Below, piece by piece: positions 51,586 through 60,412 of a DNA stretch of 64,000 nt. Each line of letters begins with the position of its first letter. Position 1 is the first letter of the stretch. The DNA lies in contig NZ_KB891701.1 in NCBI RefSeq assembly GCF_000373545.1, positions 1-64,000 on the forward strand. Reading direction: 5' to 3'. The stretch is from Alkalispirochaeta alkalica DSM 8900 (lineage in GTDB: Bacteria > Spirochaetota > Spirochaetia > DSM-27196 > Alkalispirochaetaceae). The notes beneath the pieces are model-generated. The model had not been told where the DNA came from, made no database searches, and saw only the letters and a list, made by a program, of their open reading frames with translations. A program made the translations under genes and the position numbers.

Positions 51586-53613
51586 GTGAAGATATCCTGG
51601 ACTAACAGCCTGCGCATGATCGGGGGATACGCCCGATTGCGTGTGCAGGAACAGGTCAGAGCGGTAGCTTTCATTATCGCCTACCTCATTATCTTCCAGC
51701 TTCTGATCCTGAGAGCTCCCCTTGAAGATGCCCTGGCGCTCACGCTGGGGGGTTCGGCGGTGGTGATTGGGTTAGCCCTCTTTCTGGAGGGGCTGGTCCT
51801 GGGATTGATGCCCCTGGGCGAGCTGGCGGGGGTCAAGCTTCCCCAGCGGGTGGGGCTGGCGGTGATCCTGCTCTTCGGACTCTTCGTGGGGCTCGGATCT
51901 ACCCTGGCTGAGCCGGCCTTTGCTGCGCTTCGGCTGGCCGGCCGGGATGTCACCCCCTGGGGGAGCCCCCTTCTGTATGTACTTCTGGAACAGCACAGCT
52001 ACACCGTGATTCTCTCGATCGCCGGCGGGGTTGGTGTTGCCGTTGCGCTGGGTATGCTCCGCTTTTCTTTGGGCTTTTCCCTGAAACCGCTGGTATTTTC
52101 CCTGATTCCCCTGCTGCTGATACTTTCGTTGATCGCCTCAAGGGATCCCAAGGTTCGTAGTGTGATTGGCCTCGCCTGGGATTCCGGTGCTGTCACCACG
52201 GTGCCCCTGGTGCTGGCTCTGGGGATCGGTGTCTCCCGATCTTCGGGGAATCGGGGAGAAGGGGGAGGTTTCGGGGTTATCATGCTCGCTTCGGCCCTGC
52301 CCGTGGCGAGTGTCCTCCTCCTGGCCATGGCCCTTGCTCCCTCTGTTCCCGACCCGGTAGAGGAAGAACACTTCTTTTCCCCGGCCTATCGGGAGCGGGC
52401 GCTGGAAGTTGTGATCGACGAAGGGACGCTCCTGCGCAGCGCCTTTTCCCAGAGCAGTGAGGCGGGCAGACGGGCCTTTTTTTCCGATGGCCGCTCCTAC
52501 GAAGAGACGCTCCACGAGCTGGGAAGCGATTTCGCCCTGCGGGAATCCCTTCTGGAGGGAATATCCTTCCGGGATTGGGTGAACCATCGAGCTTCGGATT
52601 TTGAGCGACGGCTTCTCGATGAGTATCCACTGGAAAATTTTTCCGGAGAGGGTGAGCGGTCCGGTCGGGGAGTGTTTTCCCGGGAGCTTCAGGGGGCCCT
52701 GCGAGCCGTGGTTCCCATTTCAGCGCTTCTCATCGCCCTCCTCTTTCTGCTTCGGGAGCGGCCCCGCTACATCGACGAGGTACTTTTGGGAATTGTTTTT
52801 GCCCTTCTGGGAATGACCTTTCTCACATCGGGGATCCATTTTGGCCTGGGTCCCCTGGGAGACATGGTGGGTCGGGAGATCCCCCGAGCCTACCGGAGCA
52901 GCGAGCGGGGGAGCGACCGGATCGTGATCGACCGTTTTGACCCGGAGTTGGTCTTTGAAAGCATTTCTGCCGATGGAGAACGGGAACAGTTCTTCTTCTA
53001 CCATCGGGGAGACCAGCCTCAGGCGATACCCTTTCGGCCGGAACAGTTCGATCCGCACCGACAGCGCTACGAGCACCGGCTTCAGCTGCCACCCCTCTTC
53101 GGTCCCAACCTTACGGCCCTGGGGATTGCCCTGGTATTGCTCTTTGCCTTCGGTCTCGGCTTTGGCTCTACCCTGGCGGAACCGGCCCTCCGGGCTCTGG
53201 GACGAACCGTGGAGGAGCTCACCGTGGGAACCATACGGGGACAGGAGGTTGTTCTCGCCGTTTCGATCGGGGTGGGAGTGGGCATTGTCGCGGGGGTATG
53301 CCGCATTCTTTTTGATTTTCCCCTGCTCTGGATCCTGGGGCCGGCCTATCTGGTACTGCTGCTTCTCACGGCGGTGAGTTCCGAGCTGATGACGAGCATC
53401 TCCTGGGATTGTGGTGGTGTCACCACCGGACCCGTTACGGTTCCCCTGGTTCTTGCCCTGGGGCTGGGGTTGGGCGGGGAGCTGGCGACCCTGGAGGGGT
53501 TTGGTGTTCTCGCCCTTGCCTCGGCCTTCCCCATTATTTCGGTCCAGCTTTTTGGCCTGATTGCGCAGTTTCGGCAGGGCCAGGCGATCGCGCCCGATCA
53601 GGAGGCCCAGTAA
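51586..53613 (+). CDS. Duplicated DUF1538-type integral membrane protein
   Basis: 675 residues from a GTG (KISWTNSLRMIGG); an in-frame GTG at 51541 or ATG at 51616 is possible. Two homologous membrane halves are evident: the first has GSTLAEPAFAALRLAG and WDSGAVTTVPLVLALGIGV, the second GSTLAEPALRALGRTVE and WDCGGVTTGPVTVPLVLALGLGL. A soluble domain of about 110 residues lies between them (about 265-375). The repeated 'GSTLAEPAL' and 'W-D-[SC]-G-x-VTT' motifs fit the DUF1538 family, proposed to be transporters; the substrate is unknown. The next gene, a PII-like protein, starts one base after the stop. Confidence 0.8.
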   Translation: MKISWTNSLRMIGGYARLRVQEQVRAVAFIIAYLIIFQLLILRAPLEDALALTLGGSAVVIGLALFLEGLVLGLMPLGELAGVKLPQRVGLAVILLFGLFVGLGSTLAEPAFAALRLAGRDVTPWGSPLLYVLLEQHSYTVILSIAGGVGVAVALGMLRFSLGFSLKPLVFSLIPLLLILSLIASRDPKVRSVIGLAWDSGAVTTVPLVLALGIGVSRSSGNRGEGGGFGVIMLASALPVASVLLLAMALAPSVPDPVEEEHFFSPAYRERALEVVIDEGTLLRSAFSQSSEAGRRAFFSDGRSYEETLHELGSDFALRESLLEGISFRDWVNHRASDFERRLLDEYPLENFSGEGERSGRGVFSRELQGALRAVVPISALLIALLFLLRERPRYIDEVLLGIVFALLGMTFLTSGIHFGLGPLGDMVGREIPRAYRSSERGSDRIVIDRFDPELVFESISADGEREQFFFYHRGDQPQAIPFRPEQFDPHRQRYEHRLQLPPLFGPNLTALGIALVLLFAFGLGFGSTLAEPALRALGRTVEELTVGTIRGQEVVLAVSIGVGVGIVAGVCRILFDFPLLWILGPAYLVLLLLTAVSSELMTSISWDCGGVTTGPVTVPLVLALGLGLGGELATLEGFGVLALASAFPIISVQLFGLIAQFRQGQAIAPDQEAQ

Positions 53614-53614
53614 T

Positions 53615-54748
53615 ATGGCTGAGAGACTCTATCATTGCCCTGCGCGAAGGCGAATAACAGCCGCAGTCCATCCCCGCTACGTCTCGGATCTGGAGGAATG
53701 TCTGGCCCGGAGGGATATCGCATCGGTCTTTCTTACCGGAGGGAGGAGTGTTCGGCAATTTCTGCGGGACCGGCCGGGGTTTTTCCCGGGAAAACGGAAG
53801 ACCCTGGAAGACGGTCCCCTGGAGCTGTATCAGTTTACCCTGCCTGCCCATCGGGAGGAGGAAATTCTTCAGGCCCTGGCAGGAGCTGCAGGGTTTGACC
53901 GTCCCGGGCACGGGTCGGTTTTCTCCCAGCCACTGGAAGAGTACTGTGGGAGCGAAGAAGATCGGGGAAGTGATGAAAAGGCCCAGAAGGTCGATCGGGT
54001 CGAAGAGCAGCGAAGGCTGACACGGGATCTCTCGCTCCTTACGGTTATTCTCTCTCTTCCAGGAAGCGGAGAGCATCTTGCCGGGATCGCCCTGGAGCTG
54101 GGGCTCTGCGTGCCCATTATTACGCACGGGATCGGTACGGGCGTACGCGACAAGCTGGGACTCTTGCGGATTACCATTCCCCCCCGGAAGGAGATCGTCC
54201 ATCTTCTGATTCCCGCCCACGATGAGGAGAGCATTCTGAGAATTCTCATCGATGAGGCGCGATTAAACGCCCCGGGGCGGGGGTTTATTTACTCCACACC
54301 GGTCGATCGGGCGCTGCTCGATACGCGATTGCGTCTGGGAAAGCAACGTCACGCCGCGAGTATCGAGCAGATTATCGCTGCTATCGACGATCTGAGACAG
54401 GATACCTCCTGGCGACGGCGGTCCGCTGCCGGAGCCAGGCAGACGCAGCCCCTCTTTCGCCGCGAGCCGGGGCAGGAGATTATCGCCCTCTGTCGGGAGG
54501 GGGCCGGAGACCGGATCGTGTCCCGGGCCTTGCGCGCCGGGGCCGGCGGGGCTACGGTGGGGAAGGTTCGGCGCCTGCGGTTTTCCTCCCCTTCGGGAGA
54601 GAGTCAGGCCTGTGAGCGGGTAATTCTGCGTATGTCCCAGGGAAGATGCGAGGGGGTGGTGGCAGCAATCCTCGAGGGAGCGCCTGAAGGAGCCCTGGAG
54701 AGTCTTCAGATCATCTCTTCTCCCCGGGTCTTTTCCCATCAGTCCTGA
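53615..54748 (+). CDS. Triple PII-like signalling protein
   Basis: 377 residues, soluble. Three repeats of the PII fold (beta-alpha-beta-beta-alpha-beta) can be recognised. The first covers about 10-115, ending FDRPGHGSVFSQPLEEY. The second, about 140-250, has LLTVILSLPGSGEHLAGIALELGLCVP and the end NAPGRGFIYSTPVDRALL. The third, about 295-377, is IALCREGAGDRIVSRALRAGAGG... The 'PG.G..[FY]..P' phrase mirrors the PII C-loop. The start is one base after the membrane-protein stop, with GGAGG upstream, so they form a pair, as GlnK does with AmtB. Ligands such as ATP or 2-oxoglutarate are not established. Confidence 0.75.
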   Translation: MAERLYHCPARRRITAAVHPRYVSDLEECLARRDIASVFLTGGRSVRQFLRDRPGFFPGKRKTLEDGPLELYQFTLPAHREEEILQALAGAAGFDRPGHGSVFSQPLEEYCGSEEDRGSDEKAQKVDRVEEQRRLTRDLSLLTVILSLPGSGEHLAGIALELGLCVPIITHGIGTGVRDKLGLLRITIPPRKEIVHLLIPAHDEESILRILIDEARLNAPGRGFIYSTPVDRALLDTRLRLGKQRHAASIEQIIAAIDDLRQDTSWRRRSAAGARQTQPLFRREPGQEIIALCREGAGDRIVSRALRAGAGGATVGKVRRLRFSSPSGESQACERVILRMSQGRCEGVVAAILEGAPEGALESLQIISSPRVFSHQS

Positions 54749-54769
54749 ATGACCGGGCAGGAGTCCCCT

Positions 54770-54789
54770 CCAGGGCTCGAAGGCCCTGG
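54770..54789. terminator. Bidirectional terminator
   Basis: CCAGGGC-n6-GCCCTGG, extendable outwards by further pairs. It lies between the converging PII-like gene and the symporter gene and could serve both. Confidence 0.65.
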
Positions 54790-54817
54790 GGGGGGAGGGT
54801 GCTTACGGGCTTCTCCC

Positions 54818-55993
54818 CTAGCTGTTTTTGGTCTCCTTCGTGCCGGCGAAGGAGTCGATCACCAGGGAAATCGCGCCGTCGCAGGTAACGTTACAGGCCG
54901 TGCCAAAGCCGTCCTGGGCCATGTAGAGGGCGATCATAAGGCCCTGCTGGGCGGGTGAAAACCCCAGGATCGTGGTGAGCAACCCCAGGGCGGCCATAAC
55001 AGCCCCGCCGGGTACACCGGGGGCGGCCACCATGGTGATTCCCAGAAGAATGATAAAGGGAAGAAACTCCAGAAAGGCGGGGTTCCCACCGTTCATGATC
55101 AGCACGGCCACAGAACAGGCAACGAGCGTGATGGTGCTCCCGGCCAGGTGGATCGTCGCGCAGAGGGGAACGGTAAAATCGGCGATCTCCCGGGAGACAC
55201 CGTTGTTTTTGGTGCACTGAAGCGTTACAGGTATGGTGGCGGCGCTGGACATGGTCCCCAGGGCGGTGGCGTAGGCTGCCCCCATGGTGCGCACGGCACG
55301 AAGGGGATTTATTCCTTTTCGAACCCCGGCGATGGTGAAGTGGAGCATGATATACCCCAGATGCATGGCGATGATCAGGACAAAGACCTGGGAGAAAACG
55401 CGCAGCGTGGCGAAGGCCTCACCCGTGGCAGCCATATCGGCAAAAATTCCCGCGATATAGAGAGGGAGAAGGGGAATGATGACCTTCGATATGATCAGGA
55501 CGATGACCTGACGAAACTCCTGAATCGCCTGGAAAAGGATGGTTTGGGCCTTTTCGTGGCGAAGAAAGTTGATTCCCAGACCGAAGATAAAGGCCGTGAC
55601 CAGGGCCGTCATGACCCCCATCATGGGAGGAATATCCAGAGAAATATAGGGGGTGAGCCCCAGGGCTTCTTCCTCGACGAGCGCTCCCTGGGAGACGATC
55701 GCCGGAAGGATCAAGCGCGAGATAAAAAAGGCAAGAATCCCTGACACCAGGGTTGAGATATAGGCGATTCCCGCGGTTGCACCCAGGAGTTTCCCTGCCT
55801 TTGCCCCCAGATCGGCGATGCCCGGGATGATAAAGCCCAGGATGATCAGGGGAACGATGTAGGAAAGAAACTGCCCGAAAATCTGGGTGAAGGTGAAAAG
55901 AATATTTCCCACCCACCCAGGAAAGTAGAGTCCTACCAGAATACCAGAGACGATTCCCAGGACGAGCCAGGGGATCAAACCAAACTTCTTCAT
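54818..55993 (-). CDS. Dicarboxylate/amino acid:cation symporter (DAACS family)
   Basis: 391 residues, slightly short for the family but complete. The start is MKKFGLIPWLVLGIVSGILVGLYF. Signature regions are TMGAAYATALGTMSSAATIPVTLQCTKNNGVS (the serine-rich hairpin), GSTITLVACSVAVLIMNGG and MVAAPGVPGGAVMAALGLL. The alternate AAPGVPGG segment is the family's second re-entrant loop. It imports acidic amino acids, serine/threonine or C4-dicarboxylates with Na+ or H+; which one is not evident. AGGAGCG precedes the ATG. Confidence 0.92.
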   Translation of the reverse strand: MKKFGLIPWLVLGIVSGILVGLYFPGWVGNILFTFTQIFGQFLSYIVPLIILGFIIPGIADLGAKAGKLLGATAGIAYISTLVSGILAFFISRLILPAIVSQGALVEEEALGLTPYISLDIPPMMGVMTALVTAFIFGLGINFLRHEKAQTILFQAIQEFRQVIVLIISKVIIPLLPLYIAGIFADMAATGEAFATLRVFSQVFVLIIAMHLGYIMLHFTIAGVRKGINPLRAVRTMGAAYATALGTMSSAATIPVTLQCTKNNGVSREIADFTVPLCATIHLAGSTITLVACSVAVLIMNGGNPAFLEFLPFIILLGITMVAAPGVPGGAVMAALGLLTTILGFSPAQQGLMIALYMAQDGFGTACNVTCDGAISLVIDSFAGTKETKNS

Positions 55994-56143
55994 GATTCGC
56001 TCCTTTTATATTGAATTCAGGTCTTCAAAGAGCGAATCATAGAGGGATTTTCCCGGGGAGACAACCCGCGGGCTTTTTTCCCGCAGGAAGAGGGGAGCTG
56101 TCTTCCGGGCGGGGCGGATTTCCGCGATCGTCTCTCCGGGCGT

Positions 56144-58303
56144 TCAGAATTTCCGGTCCCTCAGAAACTGGGCAACCTCCAGGTTCTGAAAGAACGGCGC
56201 GTAGAGCTTATCGCATTTCACGATGTGTTTGACCACCCAATCTTCCAAAAAATCCATTACTTCAAGAGCAACCATTTTCTTGTTTCCTTCTTGCATCTCC
56301 CGGTGAAGGGCGTGGATTTTTTTTGCCAGCTTCTGGTGCATCTCCTTGTGATTCTGGCACTGGGGATACCCGAAATGTTCAAAGGCGGCCTCTTCGGCCC
56401 CCAGGTGGTAATCGGTGTAGGCGATCACATCGTCGAAGGTTTTCTCCAGGACCTCATCGGAAGAGCCGTCGCGAAGGACCCGGTAGAGCTGATCGATGAT
56501 GGCGAGCCAGCGTTTGTGGTGTTCATCGAAGATATCGACCTTCACCGAGAGACCGGGGGTCCAGGTGGGGGTGCTTCCCTCCTGAAGGGTGGTGAGTATC
56601 TCCAGGATGGTGCGGCTCTCGGCGAGAAGTTCCTGAAACTGCTCCTCTGCGGCCGCCGGGTTTTCCCGGTAGAGCGCGGGAAGCTCCCGGGAGAGATCCC
56701 GGGTTTTCCGGTGGGTTTCGGTCAGGCGGCGGTAGGTTTGGGGATCTCCCGTCCGGGTTTTTCCCTCAACCTGGAGCCACTGGGTCAGGGCGGTATCGGG
56801 AATCTCGAGAGCCGGTGAGACCGGGTCCCTCGCATCCAGGACAGAGCGGATCTCCGTGAGCCATCGCACGTGGTCCAGCATCAGGTTTGCCGTCTCCAGG
56901 CGCTGAATCGAGAGGCCCGTCTGAAACCGGTCATCTTCCCGGGTGCTGTCCTGCTCCTGGGTATTTCGAAGGGTTCGGAAGAGATGAATAACCTGGGAGT
57001 TGTTCTCTGCTCCCAAGCGGGTCAGCTCTGTGGTACCCCCGCTCAGGGCGGTGAGGGAGGTCCCGATGGAGTCCATGGCCTCGGTGGTTTCCCGGGCGGC
57101 CTGGCGGGTCGACGCGAGAAGTTCCGTCACCGTGGCCGTTCCATTTTTCATGTCGTCGGCGCTGGAGCTGATTCCGGTGGTAATCTCCCTGAGAGAGGTC
57201 GTCGCCGACACCACCTCGCCCGTTCCCTGGGAGAGCTCTCGCGTGGCTGCAGCGATCTCCTGAAAGGCTTCGACCACGCTGTGGACACCCTCTTCGATAT
57301 CGCCGAAGGACCGGGCGGTATGCTGACTGGCGACCTGGGCCTGATCGATATTGTCGACGAGTTCCTTCAGGGTTTGGGAAATCTGCTTCGCGTTGTGGGC
57401 GGTGGACTCTGCCAGGTTTCTGATCTCGGCGGCGACCACGGCGAAGCCTCGGCCGAAGGAGCCTGCGTGGGCTGCCTCGATGGCGGCGTTCATCGCCAGG
57501 AGGTTCGTGCGGGCCGCGATCTCGTTGATCACGTTCACCATGGTGTTGACACTCTGAACCGAGGATCCCACTTTTCCGATAACTCCTTCGGTGGTGCTGA
57601 CCTGGGATCGTCCCTGGGAGGCCAGATCGAGCAGACCCTCGGCGGAGGAGCGCTTTGATTCTGTCACGGAGGCTACGCTCTCGATCGATGCCGACATCTG
57701 GGCGACAGCGGTGGCGCTTTGTTCGACGAGCCCGCGTTGGGAGGCGATTCGCGTGACCAGCGCGGCCAGTTCCTGCTGGATTTCTTCCACCGTGGAGGCG
57801 CCCCGATCGACCTGGGTTGAGAGATTCCTGGCGAGGCGGGCCGTCTCGGCCGATTCTCCGGCGATCTGGCCGATCAGAAAAAGCGTTTCCGCCACTTCCC
57901 GGGCCAGACGGCGACCAACTTTTTCGCTTCCCTGGGCGCTCTCGTGAACCTCCCTGATGAGTTCTCGCAACGCCGAGAAGCCCCGGCCGAGAAGTGCTTC
58001 CAGGGGATCACCCCTTCCATCCGGGGCGGGATTGGGTTCGTCGTGGGTGAGATCGTCGAAGATATGGCCCGAGGCGAAGCGCTCCAGGGCTGCGCGCAGG
58101 GATTGCGATGTCCCCCGACGAGCACCGGTGATGGCCAGGACGATGATGGACCCCACCAGAAGAGCCTGGGTTCCCCAGAACAGAGGGCCCGCAGGTGCCT
58201 GGGGCTGGAGGATCTCCCGGAATATGAGGGAGAGAACCGCGAGCATCCCCGCTCCAGCGGGGAGGGCCGTGGCGAGCAGATTCTTCAGGCGTGGTTTCTT
58301 CAC
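56144..58303 (-). CDS. Chemoreceptor with CZB-like and C-terminal hemerythrin domains
   Basis: 719 residues from a GTG preceded by AAGGGGG. Two N-terminal helices ([34 protein letters not shown]) leave almost no periplasmic part. The signalling tip is [46 protein letters not shown]-like segment ([21 protein letters not shown]...THRKTRDL) follows, but its usual zinc-binding Cys seems to be missing (DTALTQWLQ). The C-terminal hemerythrin domain is complete: [48 protein letters not shown] and [25 protein letters not shown] give the H-HxxxE-HxxxH-HxxxxD set. It should sense O2 from the cytoplasm. Confidence 0.92.
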   Translation of the reverse strand: MKKPRLKNLLATALPAGAGMLAVLSLIFREILQPQAPAGPLFWGTQALLVGSIIVLAITGARRGTSQSLRAALERFASGHIFDDLTHDEPNPAPDGRGDPLEALLGRGFSALRELIREVHESAQGSEKVGRRLAREVAETLFLIGQIAGESAETARLARNLSTQVDRGASTVEEIQQELAALVTRIASQRGLVEQSATAVAQMSASIESVASVTESKRSSAEGLLDLASQGRSQVSTTEGVIGKVGSSVQSVNTMVNVINEIAARTNLLAMNAAIEAAHAGSFGRGFAVVAAEIRNLAESTAHNAKQISQTLKELVDNIDQAQVASQHTARSFGDIEEGVHSVVEAFQEIAAATRELSQGTGEVVSATTSLREITTGISSSADDMKNGTATVTELLASTRQAARETTEAMDSIGTSLTALSGGTTELTRLGAENNSQVIHLFRTLRNTQEQDSTREDDRFQTGLSIQRLETANLMLDHVRWLTEIRSVLDARDPVSPALEIPDTALTQWLQVEGKTRTGDPQTYRRLTETHRKTRDLSRELPALYRENPAAAEEQFQELLAESRTILEILTTLQEGSTPTWTPGLSVKVDIFDEHHKRWLAIIDQLYRVLRDGSSDEVLEKTFDDVIAYTDYHLGAEEAAFEHFGYPQCQNHKEMHQKLAKKIHALHREMQEGNKKMVALEVMDFLEDWVVKHIVKCDKLYAPFFQNLEVAQFLRDRKF

Positions 58304-58350
58304 AGGGGTCCCCCTTCACGTAATATGTACCGGCTAGCGGTTCAGGGATA

Positions 58351-58359
58351 AGTATAACA
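58351..58359 (-). promoter_or_regulatory. Extended -10 promoter of the hemerythrin chemoreceptor
   Basis: TGTTATACT on the minus strand, about 48 bases before the GTG start. No clear -35. A GGGGTCCCC palindrome overlaps the ribosome site. Confidence 0.5.
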
Positions 58360-58401
58360 GATTGGACCAGCCGGGGCGCAACAGCAGAATGGGGAAGAGA
58401 A

Positions 58402-59610
58402 TCAGAACCGGTATAAACATCCTGCAGAGAACCAGAGGGATCCCTCCTGGTCCTGGTTGTACCGCGATGACGATGATCCCGCCTGGACACCCGCGAAGGC
58501 CTGGAGGTGAAGACCGCTCTGGATCGTCCAGGATACCCCCCCCGAGAGGTGGGCCGAGGAATCAACGGGGGAGATCATACTGCGGCTCACCAGCTCGAGG
58601 GACCGGTTCGGCGAGAAACGCAGCTCTGGATAGAGAAAGATCCCGTAGGAGGCGGTTTGCGGGTCCTCTGCCCTGGTCCAGGCCCCTCCCGGAAAAAGGA
58701 GCGCCTCCACGCGCAGGGTCAGGGAGCGATTGAACCCCGGGGAGAGGTGCCAGAGGGAGCCGAGGGTCATGAGGGAGCGCTCCTCCAGACCGTGACGGAG
58801 CGTTTCGTCCGGTCGATCTTCCAGGGTTACCTGTCCCGCTGCGTACAGGTCGAGCGATCCCGCACCGCCCTGGATCGTCACGGCAGCGGTGGTTTCCTCC
58901 CGTTCTCCCTGGTAGAGGAGGGATGTTTCCAGGGAGAGTCGTTCTCCCGCGCGGTACAGGCGGAAGCCCGCCCTGGTCTGCTCCGGTCCCTGCCGGGATG
59001 GGAGGTGCTCGCCCGGGGAATGCTCCAGGGGCGGGAGGACCGCTGCTTCCAGATAGGCCAGATCTCCCAGAGGAAGAAAGACCGCTGTGAGCCAGGCCGT
59101 CTCGTCGCGCAGCGCTCCCAGGGTCGTCAGATCGACCAGAGCGGTTCCATCGGCTCCAAAGATCAGATCGCCAGCGTTCAGAAGCGCGCCTGCCCCCCAG
59201 GTGAGGCGGTCCTTTCCCGAGGTGATGCGCAGGGAGGTTTTCTCCCCCAGGGGGAGGCGAAACCGGGTGTAGCCTCGAAGCAGTTCCGTCAGGACCTGAT
59301 CGGTGGAAGCTTCTCCGTTCTGCTCTTCCCGATGTTCATCGTGAAGGGTAAACCGGAGCTGGATTCGGCCCTCCACGGCCTGGCCGGGGGGGCTTCGCAG
59401 ATCGACCGTGGCCCGGAAAGCGCTGGTGCTGTCCATACCCCCCTCGTCCCGACGCAGGAGATGGAGAAGGCTCTCGACCTCGGCCTGGACCCGCAGATCC
59501 TCTGCCGCCAGGGGAGCGGGTATCAGGGCGATCAGCGGGATCAGAAGGACCAGAAGTCTGCCTGAAAAACAGGGGAGCCTCGGGATCGACGCCACCAGGG
59601 GGTGCCTCAC
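58402..59610 (-). CDS. Outer-membrane beta-barrel protein of the ABC export operon
   Basis: 402 residues from a GTG that overlaps the LolA-like stop (GTGA). The signal peptide is LLVLLIPLIALIPAPLAAED. The rest is beta-rich with alternating residues (SLRITSGKDRLTWGAGALLNAGDLIFGADG; LSLETSLLYQGEREETTAAVTI) and ends LWFSAGCLYRF with a terminal Phe. It resembles DUF1302-like or porin-like barrels. Coupling to a LolA-like protein and an ABC exporter suggests it is the outer-membrane end of a lipid or hydrophobic-compound export route. Confidence 0.7.
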   Translation of the reverse strand: MRHPLVASIPRLPCFSGRLLVLLIPLIALIPAPLAAEDLRVQAEVESLLHLLRRDEGGMDSTSAFRATVDLRSPPGQAVEGRIQLRFTLHDEHREEQNGEASTDQVLTELLRGYTRFRLPLGEKTSLRITSGKDRLTWGAGALLNAGDLIFGADGTALVDLTTLGALRDETAWLTAVFLPLGDLAYLEAAVLPPLEHSPGEHLPSRQGPEQTRAGFRLYRAGERLSLETSLLYQGEREETTAAVTIQGGAGSLDLYAAGQVTLEDRPDETLRHGLEERSLMTLGSLWHLSPGFNRSLTLRVEALLFPGGAWTRAEDPQTASYGIFLYPELRFSPNRSLELVSRSMISPVDSSAHLSGGVSWTIQSGLHLQAFAGVQAGSSSSRYNQDQEGSLWFSAGCLYRF

Positions 59611-60389
59611 CAGGTGAGCCGGTCCAGGGAGAAGATATCCCCGGGCAGATCGATGCCGATCCGGACGGTGGTGAGGGCCAGTTCCGTTCCCCGGGAACGT
59701 CTGGTCTGGTCGGTGATTCTCAGGCGCGAGGGAAAGTGATAGGGGCCCTCCCGGCGCGTTTCCAGAACCTCCGTGACCTTCAGGATTCGTCCTGATCGCG
59801 CGTATTGTTCGCTCCGGCGAAGGACAAAGTATTCCCGGTCGACCCAGAAGATCTGTCTGGGGTAGGCCACGGTGGGGCGCCGAGCCAGAAGTTCTATTTT
59901 GAAGGTTCCCCGGCCATGGATCTCCTCTTCTCCCAGGAGGGTGAAATCGTAGTCCTGGGAGAGGCCCCTGCCACCGGTCATATCTTCGTAGGAGATATCG
60001 GAACCCACCAGGGAATCCCGGAGGGCCGCGCCGGTGAGACGGATCGTCTCCCGGGCGTCGGGATAGTAGAGGTAGAGATCGCCATCGCGACGGAGAACCC
60101 GCTGGCCCGCCTCGTTTCGGGAGGTGAACTCCAGGAGAAACCGATCGGTTCCCCTGGTATGGGCGATGTAGCTGCTCCGACGCTGGCCAAAGCGGTCGGT
60201 AATGATGATGTATCCCTCGAGGTAGCTCGTGGGGTGTGTCTGGTTCTCCTCCATGCGGGAGATAATGTACGAGGCCTGGGGTGTCTCCCCGCTGACGGGG
60301 AGGGGCAGGAAGATGGTCAGGGCCAGGAGGAGGGCCTCCGGGCTTCGGAGGAGCAGGGAAGGGAGCGTGGAATGTTCGCCACGGTGCAT
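59607..60389 (-). CDS. LolA-like periplasmic (lipo)protein-carrier family protein
   Basis: 260 residues. AAGGAG lies six bases before the ATG, fixing the start. The signal peptide is ALLLALTIFLPLPVSGET. The LolA-like fold is suggested by SYIISRMEENQTHPTSYLEGYIIITDRFGQRRSSYIAHTRGTDRFLLEFTS, RRDGDLYLYYPDARETIRLTG and VAYPRQIFWVDREYFVLRRSEQYARSGRILK. Such proteins are annotated 'outer membrane lipoprotein-sorting protein'; they carry hydrophobic cargo across the periplasm. It is coupled to the barrel gene and follows two ABC permeases. Confidence 0.82.
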   Translation of the reverse strand: MHRGEHSTLPSLLLRSPEALLLALTIFLPLPVSGETPQASYIISRMEENQTHPTSYLEGYIIITDRFGQRRSSYIAHTRGTDRFLLEFTSRNEAGQRVLRRDGDLYLYYPDARETIRLTGAALRDSLVGSDISYEDMTGGRGLSQDYDFTLLGEEEIHGRGTFKIELLARRPTVAYPRQIFWVDREYFVLRRSEQYARSGRILKVTEVLETRREGPYHFPSRLRITDQTRRSRGTELALTTVRIGIDLPGDIFSLDRLTW

Positions 60390-60412
60390 AGCGTTCTCCT
60401 TATGGTGTGATT

